A stretch of DNA of 36,642 nt from Symbiodinium natans (taxonomy: Eukaryota > Sar > Dinophyceae > Suessiales > Symbiodiniaceae): positions 1-36,642 of the forward strand of contig CAJNDS010001072.1 of assembly GCA_905221605.1 (NCBI GenBank), read 5' to 3'. Positions 17,903-25,722 of this stretch are shown here, one piece after another (position 1 is the stretch's first letter; every line of letters begins with the position of its first letter). Made by a program: the position numbers and the translations under genes. The notes beneath the pieces were generated by a model. It did no database searches. It saw only the letters and a list, made by a program, of their open reading frames with translations, and was not told the origin of the DNA.

Positions 17903-18800
17903 CGTACACGGCCTTGCGAGAAGTTGATGTTGCTGCTCCTTTTCGGCTGCCGGTCATTGACGATGAGCATTGGAAATCAGCACAACACCTACTAAGCATG
18001 GACCCCAACGTTCCCGGAATGCGTGATATGATGCACTGCTCATTGGGCTGCCCTCAAGGGGCTTGCAAGATCCAAGCATCCAACTAAGCAGCAACTCAAC
18101 AGCTTCTAGTTCAAGCTGTGCTGCCATGGCACTCCCAAGGAGTCCGAGCCCTCGCCTCTCGCTGCCGCGCTTACCACCTTCCCCTTTCAGTGCGGGACGA
18201 AGGTGTGGTGCAATATCGGCAAATACAGAACACGACGTGGCACGGAGGTTCCTTGCCTGACGGCCTACCCATACTTTCGCTTGATGTCTTACCAGACGTG
18301 GCGCAGCATTGCTTTGGGTGACGGGCTGCTGAGATTGATTGGAACCGGTAGGTTCTTGTTGCATTGGTCACCTCGCTGGTCTTGCGATAAGTTGTCTTGC
18401 AATAAGGGCCTCTGCGCTGGCGGTTGCTTCTTTGTAGTCCACGACTTCTTTTTCGCTCGCTGGCTTGCACAGTTTGGCTCTCATTTCGTTTTACCTGTTA
18501 TGTCGACCCAACAAGACCGGCCTACGGAAAAAAAAAAACTCAGGACGATGTGGCATACAGCCCAAGCCTTAATGAAAACGGCACATAGGGAGCTCCATCC
18601 AACTGGCATCCCTGAGTGGGAGGTTAGCAAGAAGGAGTTACCACAAGTCTTAAGAAGACGGGCCCATACTGTCTCCACAGCCGTGATTGGGAAGGCCCTT
18701 GGCAATAATCCCTCACACCCACCTGACTGCATGGGTGGGACCACTGGACTGTATTATCTGAATCGGTAGCTGTCGCTACTCAATGGCTTCCGCCCTGAGT
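17903..18800. other. Flanking DNA between copia elements A and B
   Basis: About 900 bases of possible host or older repeat DNA. A plus-strand frame at 18203-18769 (188 codons) has a partly protein-like stretch around LRTMWHTAQALMKTAHRELH, but its start is arbitrary and I recognise no family. The piece just before it (to 18087) overlaps the LTR. I see no RNA gene. Confidence 0.3.
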
Positions 18801-19325
18801 TGATATATGTGACCCTCCTAGTTTCCCAGTTGACACGTGATGTGCACTTGAGTTGTCTGCTATGAGTGTGAAGCATAGGCACGAGGACATGTCAGGCAGT
18901 GCAGATTTGTTTTGGCTTGGTGAGATCTTGTTTTGAGTAGGAAGAACCGCTGTTCGTTTTCTCGAAACTCGTTTGTCGGAACTCGTTTCCTGTTTGTGAC
19001 CTGGTATTTGGTGACCAGAAGTGACTCAAGCCAGTTTGGTCTGCACAGAGCTCAGCAGAGCACCTAAGAGGTGCTAGGAACCTACCCACAGTGTTTAGGA
19101 GTAGAAGTTCCATGGCTGAGTGTTTTCACCTGAAGTACCCTTTGTTTTTCCCATGTCTGGCAGACAGTGTTTGAAGCGAGAGCCGTGCTCGCATTGGCTC
19201 AAGACGAGCGGAGCTCGAGAAGCTGTGAACAGCGCAGTGAAAAGAGTCCGCACTTCGTGCTGTGAGGGTTGAGTGTAGTCTTGACCTGAGGTCCCTTAGG
19301 CCCCGTAGCTGTGCCACGAGTTTCA
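18801..19325 (+). repeat. 5' LTR of copia element B (about 525 bp)
   Basis: It begins TGATATATGTGAC and ends GAGTTTCA, again TG...CA, or TTGA...TCAA if one more base is included at each end. Three bases later comes the primer binding site. The element's 3' end repeats the LTR start exactly: GAGTTGATATATGTGAC occurs at 18797-18813 and again at 28381-28397 after a purine tract. The sequence diverges at once after that, so the 3' LTR is not a copy of this one. ATTGGCTCAAG at 19193-19203 resembles the spliced-leader 3' end. Confidence 0.7.
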
Positions 19326-19328
19326 ACG

Positions 19329-19340
19329 TGGTAGCGGAGC
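19329..19340 (+). other. Primer binding site of element B, initiator Met-tRNA type
   Basis: TGGTAGCGGAGC is complementary to a tRNA 3' end reading GCTCCGCTACCA. Copia elements commonly use initiator Met-tRNA, and yeast Ty1 has the similar TGGTAGCGCC. It lies three bases after the LTR end and 14 bases before the gag ATG. The same 12-mer occurs at 36611-36600 on the minus strand in the edge element, also just after an LTR end. Confidence 0.75.
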
Positions 19341-19353
19341 TTCGTGCTCCAGC

Positions 19354-22224
19354 ATGGACAATGGTGAAGAACGTGTACCTGGACGAGACCGTTCTCCGAG
19401 AGGCCGCAGTGCAAGCAGCCTGAGTTCCACAGGGCTTTCTGGTGCAAGGTCACCAAGTGCCCGTGGGAGAAGAGAACGTGGAAGGTCTTTGCCAGCACGA
19501 CCAGCTTCAGTTCCACGCGGAGTAGACCCAAGGCAGTGGACAGCTACGACTGGAGCAGGCCATCAGCCACCAGTTGGGGCTGTGCCTTTGTTTGGACCTC
19601 AGTTCTACCAGATGGGAACACCCCCTCAGACAGCACCACAAGAGCCCCTTCAAGTTCCGAATATGCAGTTGCCCCTTGCACCTGGAGTAGCTCAACAGAT
19701 GGAGTTCACAAGAGCAATGCTGCAAGCACAGGACGAGCAGATCCGACAGCAGGCAGCTCAACTTCAACAGATGAGTGCCATGCTGACGCAGGCATTGCAG
19801 CTTGCAAGTGCGAATGCTGCAAATGCACAAAATGCAACAGCTACAACTTCATCGTCGACGAGTCCTATCCCTGGAGGAAACCCCTCAGCATCATCTGCGA
19901 ATGCATCGACCGCTGTGGATATGGAAGTAGACTCTGGTGTACGAAACAAGAGAGCAGAGGGCTACATCCCACAATTGCCTCAGCTGAACTATGCGTCCAT
20001 GACGAGTAGACATGCTGAAATCCGAGTTTGGACAGCTTACAGAGACGAACTTACAAGCTGGCTTTGTTTGCTTGACGATCGGTACGCTACGGAGTTGCAG
20101 GAGGCGATGAGTAGCAGTGTGGAAGTCTTGCAAGTGAAGCTTGAAGCCGGGAAAGCAGCTCGGTCGACCAAACTTTGGTTTTTGCTTCGTCAGTCCATGA
20201 GCAAGTTCCAGCGTGGGCAGGATTTGGTGCATCTCATCGAGGTAAAGCAGATGGGAGCAAGTGCCGGATACGAACTCTGGCGTTCTTTGAACAATGAGTT
20301 GTCTGTTCGCTCCAGAGTGGAAGGACAAGCCCTTCGCGAGCAGGCTTTGGGCCTGGTGCCGCCGAAACACCTCAAACGACCACTTGATGTCGCTAGGTGG
20401 TACACCACCGAACTCCTCAAGTTCGAGGCGCAGGTGAAGCATCGCTTCCCAGAGTTGCTCATCGGAGAACAAGAGGGAGTCTTGTGCCTGATGAAGCACT
20501 TGGATTCTGAGACCAAGAGATATCTGCTCCTCCATCACTCAACAAAGAGCATGGGTGAGCTGATGACTGGTTTGCAGTTTTACGACGAGCAGCTTCGTGT
20601 GATGGACTTCCAGAGAGAAGGAGCATCCGGGTATGCGAATGCCTTCAAGGGTGGCAGAGGCGGAAAGGGCGACAGAGACAAGAGCAACAAAGGCCCCAAG
20701 GGCAACAAAGGCAACAAAGGCGAGAAAGGAGAAAAGGGACAGAAGGGTGGCAAAGCGAAAGGAAAGGACAAGAAAGGTGACCAAAGCGGAAAAGGAGACA
20801 GAGCTCGGAGCAAGAGCAGAGAAGCGAAGAAGACAGATGTCTGCCGGAACTGCGGGAAGACTGGACACTGGGCACGCGACTGCTGGGCACCTCCGAAGGA
20901 CAAAGTCGCAGCGGCGACGAGCCAGGCCGTTACGACGCAGCCAGAGGCACCATCATCTTCATCGTCTACTTCGGCGAAAGCAGCAGCGCAGCCCACAACC
21001 AAGGGTAGTGGAAAAGCACAGTCATCAATCAAGACGTTTCTGGAGGGATATCACTTTGGTATGATGCTCACGAACCAAGTGGTTAGTTTTCCTTCAGATG
21101 ATCGCATTTACTGGCTGATTGACTCTGGTAGTTCGTTCCACATCATCACGAGAGAGACGCTTGAGAGCGACCACGTGAAAATCCTGAGTTGGTTGGAAGG
21201 ACGCCCGAAGTCGTATGCGGAGACTGCGACAGGAGATTCCGTTGAGATTGGCGGATCGACACATGTTTTGGTGGAAGTTTGCTTTGAAACCACCACATCA
21301 GCATCACTGAAGAGCAGTTCTGAGCATGAGGGTGACGCTGTGTACATGTGTAGGGCTAGGTTTGAAGCCGTCATTCCCGATCAGATCAAGCACAATTTGC
21401 TGAACATCAACTTGCTTTGTCAGAATGGAGGTTGGGAGCCAGCGATGTGCGACCAGCAGGGCGTAATTACCGTCCGAAAGCACGGCGTAACGCTGAGACC
21501 AACCATGTTTGCTTCAGTTAGTTGGCTTGCGTCAGTTCGGAATGACCATCCTTTAGCGCTGAAACCGCAAGATTTGATCGCCAAAACGGAACAGTTTCGT
21601 CGAAGTCGGTCTCGCAAGTCGTCTTCGAGTCGTGATTTTCATCGTTCGACTTCGAATCGAGGTCATCGCAGCTCTGCGAGAGTGTGTGTTGAGCCCGAAA
21701 ACCCCGAATTGCTGGATGTTTCATGTCTTGATGAGGTAGTTGATTGCGAGTTTCAGACGAGCCACGAACATGTTGACCTGGACCAAGGCGAAGCTAAGGA
21801 CAGACTAAGGACAGTCGATGACGTTTCCGGCTCTGCGAGGGATCAACTTCAATTTTTCAGTCATGTGGATACGCCAGCTGTTCGTGAGCTTGATAGGGAT
21901 GAGCGCTTGATTTTTAGTGAAGACAACAGCGTTATCTCACACAAGCAACAGGACAACAGCACCACACCAGCAGTCGAGCGGCTTGTATTTGAAAATGACA
22001 GCAGCGTTATCTCACACAAGCAGTCGAGCGGCTTGTATTTGAAAATGACAGCAGCGTTATCTCACACAAGCAACAGGACAACAGCACCACACCAGCAGTT
22101 GAGCGTCCTGTGCATGAGCATGGTAGGGAAACAGTTGTCTGTCGTGCTTGCTTGGAGGATTTCCCTGATGAGGTTGAGACTGGCAGCTTGGATTGCTCAA
22201 AGAGGCGAAGTTTTCCTAGAGTAG
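19354..22224 (+). CDS. Gag-protease of copia element B (956 aa, out of frame near the end)
   Basis: The ATG lies 14 bases after the primer binding site. An Arg/Ser-rich N-terminus is followed by a Gln-rich region and a helical Gag core (about residues 210-420). A collagen-like Gly/Lys repeat (GDRDKSNKGPKGNKGNKGEK) then leads to the CCHC knuckle CRNCGKTGHWARDC near 20843-20884. The protease motif YWLIDSGSSFHIITRETL begins at about 21109; its catalytic Asp is in DSGS. After 22020 the second copy of a 50-bp duplication shifts the frame, so the last 65 or so residues are nonsense ending at TAG. The original frame continues in the frame that is open from 22110. Confidence 0.85.
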   Translation: MDNGEERVPGRDRSPRGRSASSLSSTGLSGARSPSARGRRERGRSLPARPASVPRGVDPRQWTATTGAGHQPPVGAVPLFGPQFYQMGTPPQTAPQEPLQVPNMQLPLAPGVAQQMEFTRAMLQAQDEQIRQQAAQLQQMSAMLTQALQLASANAANAQNATATTSSSTSPIPGGNPSASSANASTAVDMEVDSGVRNKRAEGYIPQLPQLNYASMTSRHAEIRVWTAYRDELTSWLCLLDDRYATELQEAMSSSVEVLQVKLEAGKAARSTKLWFLLRQSMSKFQRGQDLVHLIEVKQMGASAGYELWRSLNNELSVRSRVEGQALREQALGLVPPKHLKRPLDVARWYTTELLKFEAQVKHRFPELLIGEQEGVLCLMKHLDSETKRYLLLHHSTKSMGELMTGLQFYDEQLRVMDFQREGASGYANAFKGGRGGKGDRDKSNKGPKGNKGNKGEKGEKGQKGGKAKGKDKKGDQSGKGDRARSKSREAKKTDVCRNCGKTGHWARDCWAPPKDKVAAATSQAVTTQPEAPSSSSSTSAKAAAQPTTKGSGKAQSSIKTFLEGYHFGMMLTNQVVSFPSDDRIYWLIDSGSSFHIITRETLESDHVKILSWLEGRPKSYAETATGDSVEIGGSTHVLVEVCFETTTSASLKSSSEHEGDAVYMCRARFEAVIPDQIKHNLLNINLLCQNGGWEPAMCDQQGVITVRKHGVTLRPTMFASVSWLASVRNDHPLALKPQDLIAKTEQFRRSRSRKSSSSRDFHRSTSNRGHRSSARVCVEPENPELLDVSCLDEVVDCEFQTSHEHVDLDQGEAKDRLRTVDDVSGSARDQLQFFSHVDTPAVRELDRDERLIFSEDNSVISHKQQDNSTTPAVERLVFENDSSVISHKQSSGLYLKMTAALSHTSNRTTAPHQQLSVLCMSMVGKQLSVVLAWRISLMRLRLAAWIAQRGEVFLE
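21971..22070 (+). repeat. Exact 50-bp tandem duplication causing a frameshift
   Basis: CAGTCGAGCGGCTTGTATTT begins both copies, 21971-22020 and 22021-22070, which are identical base for base. Fifty is not a multiple of three, so everything after it is read in the wrong frame. A related, more diverged repeat (TTATCTCACACAAGCAACAG) occurs just before and after, so the area looks prone to slippage. Confidence 0.95.
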
Positions 22225-22245
22225 GACAGATAGGAGACCGCCGCT

Positions 22246-23289
22246 ATGGATCCGAGTGCCACGATGCAACGAAGCATCCAAGAGTTGGAAGGCATGCGCC
22301 AGGGGGCGAGACGCAGGAGACTGATACTGTTGGAGGCCAACGCCGCGCAGCACGGCATAGAGCTTCCACAGGATCTCCGAGAGGAGCTCCAGGCAACGTA
22401 TGCCGAGGCAGAGTCCACTGGAGGGGACGAGATGGATCTGGATTTGGATTCGGCAAGGGTGGACCCTTCGACCTCATCTCCTTCGATGGAGTACGTCATG
22501 GAAGAGACGGAAGCGGCGGAGGCACCGTCGTCCCACACTGGGGTGAGGGAATTCCAAACGGATCCTTCGATGTCAGAGGCTCCAGCCAAGGGACCCGCTA
22601 TGGTGCAGATGAAGCCGACGCCGAAGATCAAATCCAAGGAGAAAACCATGGCCGTGAGACCGGTGCGGAACTTGCTGCCGGACCATGTGGATCAATCGAC
22701 CATGGGAGTCGATCCTCGGGAGCCCTCCGGCCCCCCGCCGGCATCGTCAGCGCCAGCACGGAGAGGAAAACGGCGCTGGGCGTCGGCAGGCTGGATGACG
22801 TGGGTTGCTCGTCGGTTCGGAGGAGCTTGGACGGCAGCACAAGCTTCGGGAGCCAGCGACTCACCGGATACGCCGGTGACGCTGTTTTGTCTCCTGTGCC
22901 AGAAATATGTCACCGAAGCCCACTTGATGAGCGAGCCACACGAAGCCAACATGCAGGGCTTCACGCAGACCATCTCCAAGGAGGGCCTCCACGTGACACA
23001 GAACCCGGTGGATTGGGGCACATGGGAGCAAGCTCTTGCCGAACCAGAGCAGCTGGAACTTGGAGTGACAGAGGGCAAGGCTCGCTCAGTGGTTACGCTG
23101 GGACCGAGCGAGTTTCCTCAGCCGAACCCGAAGGAAACAACCGCGGCAGCACCGGCGAGCCCAGGGCCAGGACCATCGACAATGGTGGTGGAGATAGACG
23201 AGTCCGACGAGGATTGGGGAGAATGGAGGCCACAGGGGTTCCAGCTCCAACGACCCCAGCACATCCGGAGCATCCCCCTATCTCCATGA
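22246..23289 (+). CDS. Accessory ORF between protease and integrase, part 1, C2H2-type finger
   Basis: This 347-residue frame starts at its own ATG after two stops and is not part of normal copia architecture. It has a basic helical N-terminus (RQGARRRRLILLEANAAQHG), an acidic middle, a basic patch, and one C-x2-C-x7-H-x5-H finger (C215, C218, H226, H232; around CLLCQKYVTEAH). An acidic end follows, near DESDEDWGEW. The overlapping frame open from 22110 to 23939 is Gly/Arg-rich and looks like a shadow over this part, but it becomes the plausible frame after 23286. The function is unknown; a captured host gene or a lineage-specific Pol insertion are both possible. Confidence 0.5.
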   Translation: MDPSATMQRSIQELEGMRQGARRRRLILLEANAAQHGIELPQDLREELQATYAEAESTGGDEMDLDLDSARVDPSTSSPSMEYVMEETEAAEAPSSHTGVREFQTDPSMSEAPAKGPAMVQMKPTPKIKSKEKTMAVRPVRNLLPDHVDQSTMGVDPREPSGPPPASSAPARRGKRRWASAGWMTWVARRFGGAWTAAQASGASDSPDTPVTLFCLLCQKYVTEAHLMSEPHEANMQGFTQTISKEGLHVTQNPVDWGTWEQALAEPEQLELGVTEGKARSVVTLGPSEFPQPNPKETTAAAPASPGPGPSTMVVEIDESDEDWGEWRPQGFQLQRPQHIRSIPLSP

Positions 23290-23939
23290 CGCAGCCGCCG
23301 GGGGAACCGGTCAGCCCGACAGCAGTGTACACGGAGCACCGCCGGGGCCCCGAGCCCAGGCATGCGAAGAGCACTCTCCGAGTGACACCTCCCTGGCGGG
23401 AATCACTTTCCAACCTGGGCTATCATGGTCCGTATCTGCAGCTGCATCTGAGCACACCAGGCCACACCTCAGAAGGGCTGCAAGCCCTCGGACCTTTGAG
23501 GGAGAGCTTCCTGCGGATGCAGGTGAAGGACCATGCCCAACTGCCGGTCAGCTTGACACCCCCGAAAGCCGCCAGCGACCTCTCCAGCACGGTGATGAGG
23601 ATGGCAGAAACGATGGAAACAGGAGCAGCGGGGACATTGGCACCGGCAGGAAGGCCATTCAACCCAATGAGCCTTCGCGCTCAGCTCGAGGCGGGGATCC
23701 TCACGGGCCAACAATACGAGGACCGGCGCCGAGCAAGGTCGCAGGACATACAGGCTGCGAGGTCGGTCGCGCCAAGGCTGGCGCTCCCGATACCTCCGCC
23801 ACCTCCAGTTCCGCGGCCCGAACGCACGCCCGAAACCCCAATTCCGTGGAATGGCGCGCCGTCGCCTGCATTCATGGAACTTATCAGGCGCCGCCGAGAT
23901 CGCCAAGAGCGCGATCGTTCTCGCTCCCCGTCTCCCTGA
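23286..23939 (+). CDS. Accessory ORF between protease and integrase, part 2, SR-like tail
   Basis: In the frame -1 to part 1, the sequence continues as a protein-like stretch (GYHGPYLQLHLSTPGHTSEG, then PMSLRAQLEAGILTGQQYED). It ends in a Pro-rich segment and an Arg/Ser tail, RRRRDRQERDRSRSPSP. Parts 1 and 2 together probably made one protein of about 560 residues, broken by a frameshift near 23230-23290. The SR-like tail suggests RNA binding or nuclear location, but this is only composition. The stop at 23937-23939 is directly followed by integrase-frame sequence. Confidence 0.45.
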   Translation: MTQPPGEPVSPTAVYTEHRRGPEPRHAKSTLRVTPPWRESLSNLGYHGPYLQLHLSTPGHTSEGLQALGPLRESFLRMQVKDHAQLPVSLTPPKAASDLSSTVMRMAETMETGAAGTLAPAGRPFNPMSLRAQLEAGILTGQQYEDRRRARSQDIQAARSVAPRLALPIPPPPPVPRPERTPETPIPWNGAPSPAFMELIRRRRDRQERDRSRSPSP

Positions 23940-24628
23940 AAGGGAGTACGGAGAAGCCCAACCCAATCCTTGCAGCTTTGTCCCAAGATGAAAGAAAAGA
24001 GCCCGATACGCGACAGCCACAACAACAGTTTGAGTTAGTCACTGAAGAAGGAATTATTGGGGACAATGTGCGTAGTAAACACGCTGAGCTTCAGCACCAC
24101 ATGCAGGGACACGTACCATACATGTCTGACTGTGAGTTTTGCCAGCGGACTAGAGGGACCACTCCAGCACGAAAGCGTAGCGACCTGAACCCGAGAGAGT
24201 TTCAGCTTGACCAGTGCTTCTTTCGCAAGCTTGCATTCATCGTACTGGTTCATACCATGAGCTTTGCAATTGCAGTTTGCTTTAGACCTGAGGGAGAGGG
24301 CGCAGCAACAACAGCAGAACATTTGCATCCCTGGGTCAGGCACTTTGGTGTGAAACAACCGCATTTCATGTCTGATGCAGAGGGACTCACGAAGAACATC
24401 GCAGCGAGACTCGCTGATCTTTGCGAGGGTACCGAGGACAGCTTTGCACCCGAAAGGCATGCACCAGCAGCAGAACGAGCCATTAGGACCCTAAAAGGAA
24501 TCGTAGCAACACATGAGCTTGAGTTGCGGGAACATGGCGTTGTTTTGGATGCTGAGTGTGCGGATGTTTTCGACCTTTTGTTTCAATACGCAGCACACAC
24601 ACACACAACAGGTTTTCAGTTTCTGTAG
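23846..24628 (+). CDS. Integrase, N-terminal and catalytic part, of copia element B
   Basis: Integrase-like sequence is supported from about 23940; the first 31 codons overlap the accessory tail and are doubtful. The HHCC finger runs from HAELQHHMQGH to CEFCQRTRG (24080-24153). The catalytic residues are Asp in QLDQCFF, Asp in HFMSDAEG and Glu in HAPAAERAIRTLKG. The last two are 33 residues apart, slightly closer than the 35 seen in element A. The frame ends early at 24628 because the (CA)n run at 24593-24607 shifts it; the homologous sequence resumes in the next frame. Confidence 0.75.
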   Translation: MEWRAVACIHGTYQAPPRSPRARSFSLPVSLKGSTEKPNPILAALSQDERKEPDTRQPQQQFELVTEEGIIGDNVRSKHAELQHHMQGHVPYMSDCEFCQRTRGTTPARKRSDLNPREFQLDQCFFRKLAFIVLVHTMSFAIAVCFRPEGEGAATTAEHLHPWVRHFGVKQPHFMSDAEGLTKNIAARLADLCEGTEDSFAPERHAPAAERAIRTLKGIVATHELELREHGVVLDAECADVFDLLFQYAAHTHTTGFQFL

Positions 24629-25722
24629 GGTCGACCATGACACCCATGCAGAAGATCCGCGGAGATCGAGTGCGACCGCAAGTCACGTATCCGTTCGGTG
24701 CGGTAGCATACGCTAAGATAACGCGGGCTAGAAGACCTGACGCGGATGCCAAGTATGCTCGAGGGATCTACTTGGGACCAGTGCTTGGGAGCACAGGTCA
24801 TGCCATGGAAATCCGCTTGGATAGTGGGGAGACGAAACGGGTGATCGCGCCCGGACTCAAATTGCTCTACCCGTTGCGTTTCGACGCAAATCTTCTGCCC
24901 GGTGCAAAGGCCCTAGATGGCTTCGTGCCCCCGCCTGAAGCACCGAAGACCAAAGAGCTGTTTCTCCCATATGTTCCAGGTGGAGGTCCTCCCATAGACT
25001 GGGTGAGACAACATGGTGTTACACCCAAGTGCCCCGGATGCCAGGAAGGCGTCAGCTCGAGCAGGCATTCCCAAAAGTGTGTGAAGAGATACCAAAAATG
25101 GTTGCGTGATTCCATCGATGATGCTCTGGAGGCATTAGATGAAGGACCGAAGGTCGACCGAAGACCTGAGGAGCTAATTGGAGAAGACCCATACGATGAT
25201 GACGAGCAAATGAAGCCGAACAAGCGAACACGCTTTGGAGGAGAGGAGGTCCGAGCGTTTGATCCTGAGCAAGCAGGAGTCGGAGACCTAGAGATCCCGG
25301 AGATGTCAATGCCGGATGCTGACTGGAATGTGTCCGAGTACCAGCCGTCCGAGGCTGAGGATGACGATATGGGAGAAGCTCCAGAGATGGGAGACGCTCC
25401 AGAGCATCCCCAGACATTCCATGAGGGGGTCCCAGTCCGATACCTGGAGGAATTGCTCGAGAACGCCCACTACACACCACAACCACTCTCTTGTTGTGAC
25501 CACTACGACGTCGAAGCAGCATGTCACCTACTGGTTGGTCGGTCGAGCGTGGAGAAGTTCCCATATGTTTGCTTGAACACAACAACACAACAACAGCACC
25601 ACAAACAACAACAGTCGGTCGAGCGTGAAGCAGTTGAGTTGTTGAATCTCCAGGAGACCACCCTTGTGTATGTTCTTCAGTTAAAGAGAAAAAGGAAGAT
25701 GAGTCCGCAGGGACGTACATGA
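24556..25722 (+). CDS. Integrase C-terminal part and linker of copia element B
   Basis: Real homology starts after the CA repeat, at about 24608 (NRFSVSVGSTMTPMQKIRGD). The GIYLGPVLGSTGHAMEIRL region matches the C-terminal integrase module of copia elements. A C-x2-C-x8-H-x3-C motif (25030-25080, CPGCQEGVSSSRHSQKC) has exactly the spacing of the one in element A. An acidic linker follows. The last codons are out of frame, and the stop overlaps the ATG of the RT frame as ATGA (25719-25722). Confidence 0.7.
   Translation: MCGCFRPFVSIRSTHTHNRFSVSVGSTMTPMQKIRGDRVRPQVTYPFGAVAYAKITRARRPDADAKYARGIYLGPVLGSTGHAMEIRLDSGETKRVIAPGLKLLYPLRFDANLLPGAKALDGFVPPPEAPKTKELFLPYVPGGGPPIDWVRQHGVTPKCPGCQEGVSSSRHSQKCVKRYQKWLRDSIDDALEALDEGPKVDRRPEELIGEDPYDDDEQMKPNKRTRFGGEEVRAFDPEQAGVGDLEIPEMSMPDADWNVSEYQPSEAEDDDMGEAPEMGDAPEHPQTFHEGVPVRYLEELLENAHYTPQPLSCCDHYDVEAACHLLVGRSSVEKFPYVCLNTTTQQQHHKQQQSVEREAVELLNLQETTLVYVLQLKRKRKMSPQGRT

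Noticed and set aside
17776-18087. Plus-strand frame of 103 codons
   Set aside because: Its first part lies inside the 3' LTR of element A, whose end is fixed by identity with the edge element, so the frame spans an element boundary.
18203-18769. 188-codon frame as a host gene
   Set aside because: No recognisable domain, arbitrary start, and a poly-A run (18531-18538) inside; reported only as part of the flank.
22110-23285. Gly/Arg-rich frame over the first accessory ORF
   Set aside because: Its composition looks like a shadow of the frame carrying the zinc finger; it seems to be the coding frame only after about 23286.
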